Shown here: positions 61,521 through 64,000 of the stretch, one piece after another
Layout: every line of letters starts with the position of its first letter
Numbering within the stretch: position 1 is the stretch's first letter
From: Colwellia psychrerythraea
GTDB lineage: Bacteria; Pseudomonadota; Gammaproteobacteria; Enterobacterales; Alteromonadaceae
Assembly: GCA_002163005.1 (NCBI GenBank)
Contig: MAAF01000025.1
Span: 62,001-126,000 of the forward strand
DNA: 64,000 nt
Reading direction: 5' to 3'
Notes under the pieces: generated by a model
Seen by the model: the letters and a program-made list of their open reading frames with translations, nothing else
Told to the model about the DNA's origin: nothing
Databases searched by the model: none
Translations under genes and position numbers: made by a program

Positions 61521-63050
61521 ATGGATAAAAGGATAAATTCAACTGTTTATGTGGCAATAATCACGTTGATAGGTGGAATTGCAGCCGCTGTAGTGACATC
61601 TATTTATCAAGATGAAGTTTCAAAAAGAGAAATTAGTTTGAGGACTATAAGTCTCCTTGCTCAAGATTTATTACAAGCAAAGCCAATCATTCTCAGCAGT
61701 GAGTCGGGACCAGAACATTTAAATCGTATCCTTCAGCACAAAGAAGCTGCCTTTTTAGCAAAAGGCCTAACTCAACACCTGAAGGATAACCACAAGGGAA
61801 TGGACTTTAAAATTCTTCGCTCTTCATTATCCTCGGTAGAACGCAGATACTCATATGCTCAGTTATATCAAACAGCTAAAGTTGCTTCAATTATTTGTGA
61901 AAACCTAACTTGGGACGGCGAATCAAAGCCTATTTGGATTTCCGGGCGTCTTAGTAAATGTAAATCTTCACTTCTTGATGGAATTATATTATCAGTTAAA
62001 AAAATTGACCCAAATAACTTTCGCTTTCATATTGATGTTTCAAACGATAAAGGTGGAGCGTTTTGTCTGGGAGAAGATGATTTTTGCGATTTTTGGATTG
62101 ACTTAGGCGATCGCCTAGAGAGTACTTCCTATAAGTATCTAATACTCGCGGAGTATATTGGCTATGAAGACATTTATAATCAGAAAATTCCAATGGTTAC
62201 ATTTTCTGTGGTTTTACGGAAAAACCCTGTCATAGATTTTCCTAAAATGGTATCAGGGAAGGGTGACGATAGTTATTGGGATTATAAGTACAATAATCAA
62301 AAGGCCATCATCGAGCAAAATGAAAATCAACTTGCCGTAAAGTGCGAGCCATTTTTTGACCATGACAGTAAGACAAGTGCGGCTCCAGAGCCTCCTATTA
62401 TGACAAATTTTGGGGATGGTATTGTAAGAGCATGTGGTGCTATCGGGGGAAAAGTGAGTAGTCATGAATTTGAGGCACTAATTGACGATAATTGGAACAG
62501 CTTGATCAAATTGTATCCCAGAGATTGGTCAATTTTACCTAAAAAAGAAATTGTATCCAAGCTTAAACAGATATGGCTCACTCAGGATGGATTTAATCAT
62601 GTTTTTTGTGGTGATTGGGACGATGGTTTGATCGGTGGTCTCCATTTTCGAGGCCGCTATCTGCAATTGCAGAATGAGGGAAAAGCTTGCTACAAAGAGT
62701 CTCCCGATGAAGAAGTTATTGATGGCAAAATATATACAATCGGCGTAGTTAGTAAAGATGGTTCCAATCGACACTATAAAAAAGGATACGCCCTTAAACA
62801 AAGCGGATTAGATCTATTTTCTCTTGGTATTACCGCGTTTGAATACTGCAATAACGATGCAAACTGGAAGCCATATAAGTCCAATTTCGATAAGGTTTTC
62901 TATATCAACGATACTGATGAGAAAGTTGACTATCAAGTGATATGCAAAGCTAAAGATCCACTAGATAAGCTTACTTACGGAATACTAACAATATACCCAG
63001 ACGCAACCCCTAACAAGAGTGCTACATTTAGTGTTAGCAAGAATGATTAA
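61521..63050 (+). CDS. Membrane-anchored protein with C-terminal EndoU-like nuclease domain
   Basis: 509 residues. A single N-terminal membrane helix (residues 9-29) is followed by a region of about 290 residues of unknown fold, with coiled-coil-like start and paired acidic/cysteine stretches (FCLGEDDFCDFW). The C-terminal ~170 residues resemble bacterial EndoU nucleases: H360 in GFNHVFCGDW, H375 in GGLHFRGRYLQLQ and a Lys pair K420/K421, spaced as the His-His-Lys triad of EndoU ribonucleases; the end ILTIYPD is also typical. It may be an RNase or a toxin. No partner immunity gene is evident. The assignment is by motif only. Confidence 0.6.
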   Translation: MDKRINSTVYVAIITLIGGIAAAVVTSIYQDEVSKREISLRTISLLAQDLLQAKPIILSSESGPEHLNRILQHKEAAFLAKGLTQHLKDNHKGMDFKILRSSLSSVERRYSYAQLYQTAKVASIICENLTWDGESKPIWISGRLSKCKSSLLDGIILSVKKIDPNNFRFHIDVSNDKGGAFCLGEDDFCDFWIDLGDRLESTSYKYLILAEYIGYEDIYNQKIPMVTFSVVLRKNPVIDFPKMVSGKGDDSYWDYKYNNQKAIIEQNENQLAVKCEPFFDHDSKTSAAPEPPIMTNFGDGIVRACGAIGGKVSSHEFEALIDDNWNSLIKLYPRDWSILPKKEIVSKLKQIWLTQDGFNHVFCGDWDDGLIGGLHFRGRYLQLQNEGKACYKESPDEEVIDGKIYTIGVVSKDGSNRHYKKGYALKQSGLDLFSLGITAFEYCNNDANWKPYKSNFDKVFYINDTDEKVDYQVICKAKDPLDKLTYGILTIYPDATPNKSATFSVSKND

Positions 63051-63373
63051 ATTAAGGTATGTGTTGGCATGTTAAATCAACCAATCGCACTTCAGATTAT
63101 CATCCCTTTGTATTTGAGTTTTGCAGATATAGCAATGAGAGTTCCCCATAAAAAACTAATCCAAACTTGATATTTCATGTATAAATTTATGTCTTGAATG
63201 TGGTGTTTAGTGACGATTAAGTGATATTGTTTAAGCAATAAATTTGTAAATCAATCAGCTACACACATGCTACAAATAAAGAGTGTCGATTGGTCGTTAA
63301 TACTGTAAATTATTGATGCGTATCTAATTACAGCTTTTCTAAAAGTCATTAACAGGGCGTTAGTAGTTTCAAT
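63051..63373. other. Intergenic region with half of a dispersed repeat
   Basis: About 320 bases without a gene. A stretch at 63152-63215 (AAAACTAATCC at its start, GAATGTGGT and TAGTGAC at its end) recurs with changes at 63924-63989, beyond the next gene. Confidence 0.5.
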
Positions 63374-63838
63374 ATGAATTATCAAAATTTCGTAATCGCA
63401 AGAGTTCTACATGTTATTGCAGTCGTATTGTGGATAGGAGGGGTTGCCTTTGTTACAACCGTTCTAATTCCAGCAATAAGAAAATCTCAGGCTCCTGAAG
63501 AAAGGCTAAAAACCTTCGAATTACTAGAAAGTAAATTTAGTTTCCAATCAAAGCTCACTACTTTACTGGCGGGTATATCAGGTTTTTACATGCTTCATGC
63601 CATGGGCGGTTGGTTAACCATGTCATGGTGGACGTACTTAATGATATTTGTATGGTTTGTATTTACGCTCGTGTTATTTGTCCTAGAGCCACTATTTTTA
63701 CATAAATGGTTTCATCTAAAAGCTCAAGTAAACCCAGAAAAATCATTTTTTATTTTACAGGTAATGCATATCGTGCTGTTGCTAATTAGTTTACTTTCAA
63801 TTTTTGGTGGAGTTGCGGGGGCGCATGGTCTACTGTAA
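63374..63838 (+). CDS. CopD-like four-helix membrane protein
   Basis: 154 residues with four hydrophobic helices (about 8-30, 55-75, 85-107, 125-150). VARVLHVIAVVLWIGGVAFVTTVLIPAI-like sequence at the start, with His in helix 1 (RVLHV), and a late His in VMHIVLLLI suggest a CopD/DUF2269-type haem or copper binding membrane protein. GAGVAGAHGLL-like end. Function unknown. It is bracketed by the two copies of the 65-base repeat. Confidence 0.6.
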   Translation: MNYQNFVIARVLHVIAVVLWIGGVAFVTTVLIPAIRKSQAPEERLKTFELLESKFSFQSKLTTLLAGISGFYMLHAMGGWLTMSWWTYLMIFVWFVFTLVLFVLEPLFLHKWFHLKAQVNPEKSFFILQVMHIVLLLISLLSIFGGVAGAHGLL

Positions 63839-63865
63839 ATCCAAACCTCTACTAACAACTCATTG

Positions 63866-63903
63866 CACCGGAAATTTTAGGGCTGCACCCAAAAGTTCCG
63901 GTG
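63866..63903. terminator. Hairpin after the CopD-like gene
   Basis: CACCGGAA (63866-63873) and TTCCGGTG (63896-63903) form the outer stem; TTTTAGGG and CCCAAAA add an inner, bulged stem. No T-run follows, so a terminator is only probable. Confidence 0.45.
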
Positions 63904-63923
63904 AATTCCAATGTTATCGATAC

Positions 63924-63989
63924 AAAACACTAATCCGAATTCAGTTTTTGCCCATTAGTGCTAATGTCTCGAATGTGGTAGCTAGTGAC
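63924..63989. repeat. Second copy of the 65-base direct repeat
   Basis: AAAACACTAATCCGAATT at the start and ATGTCTCGAATGTGGT with TAGTGAC at the end match the copy at 63152-63215, with a diverged middle. The two copies flank the CopD-like gene in the same orientation. Confidence 0.5.
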
Positions 63990-64000
63990 CTTAGAACAAT

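Overview
The window looks like chromosomal DNA of a marine gammaproteobacterium of the Alteromonadales, most probably Colwellia or a close relative. This is inferred from the AT-rich base use, the gammaproteobacterial serS, tamAB and paa proteins, and families of short inverted-repeat elements between genes. No tRNA, rRNA, CRISPR array, transposase or prophage gene was seen.

Layout. Bases 1-6100 hold the 3' end of serS and small or poorly known genes: a RibD_C/DHFR-like protein, a lipoprotein plus LruC-domain pair, a DUF3297 protein, a tiny membrane protein and a DUF4156 lipoprotein. Bases 6100-18300 carry the 4-hydroxyphenylacetate/homoprotocatechuate (hpa) pathway: hpaEDFHI on the minus strand, divergent hpaG-hpaR, an Acinetobacter-type two-component hydroxylase (oxygenase plus a reductase with a MarR-like tail), an AraC regulator, and YitT and AEC membrane proteins. 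Bases 18300-32700 carry a complete phenylacetyl-CoA (paa) pathway: a fused hydratase/dehydrogenase, paaX, paaE-D-C-B-A, paaJ-I-G, paaY, paaZ and paaK. Bases 32800-41900 hold a FeaR-like AraC regulator divergent from a probable operon of TonB-dependent receptor, aldehyde dehydrogenase, aromatic amine dehydrogenase (aauB-E-D-A, tryptophan tryptophylquinone cofactor) and two c-type cytochromes. Bases 42000-49000 hold a UspA protein, a TRAP transporter, a DcaP-like porin, an MFS exporter, a 69-residue shrunken HpaD-like protein and a second HpaR-like MarR. The rest is housekeeping and accessory: tamB-tamA, a MipA/OmpV protein, ABM, GyrI-like, DUF2238, CHMI-like, ZIP and GNAT genes, a GC-rich CBS gene behind a consensus sigma-54 promoter, a membrane-anchored EndoU-like protein and a CopD-like membrane protein.

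How it fits together. Periplasmic amine dehydrogenase would oxidise phenylethylamine, tyramine or dopamine to aldehydes and pass electrons to the cytochromes. The aldehyde dehydrogenase gives phenylacetate (to paa), 4-hydroxyphenylacetate (hydroxylase, then hpa) or homoprotocatechuate (straight into hpa). A near-identical palindrome, TTAAC-RY-GTTAA, lies upstream of hpaE, hpaG, the oxygenase, the reductase, the TonB/aau operon, the porin and the mini-HpaD/MFS operon. This suggests that one or both HpaR-like MarR proteins tie these units into a single regulon. Two gene remnants with large internal deletions (gabD after hpaR, and the mini-HpaD) mark past rearrangement of the pathway.
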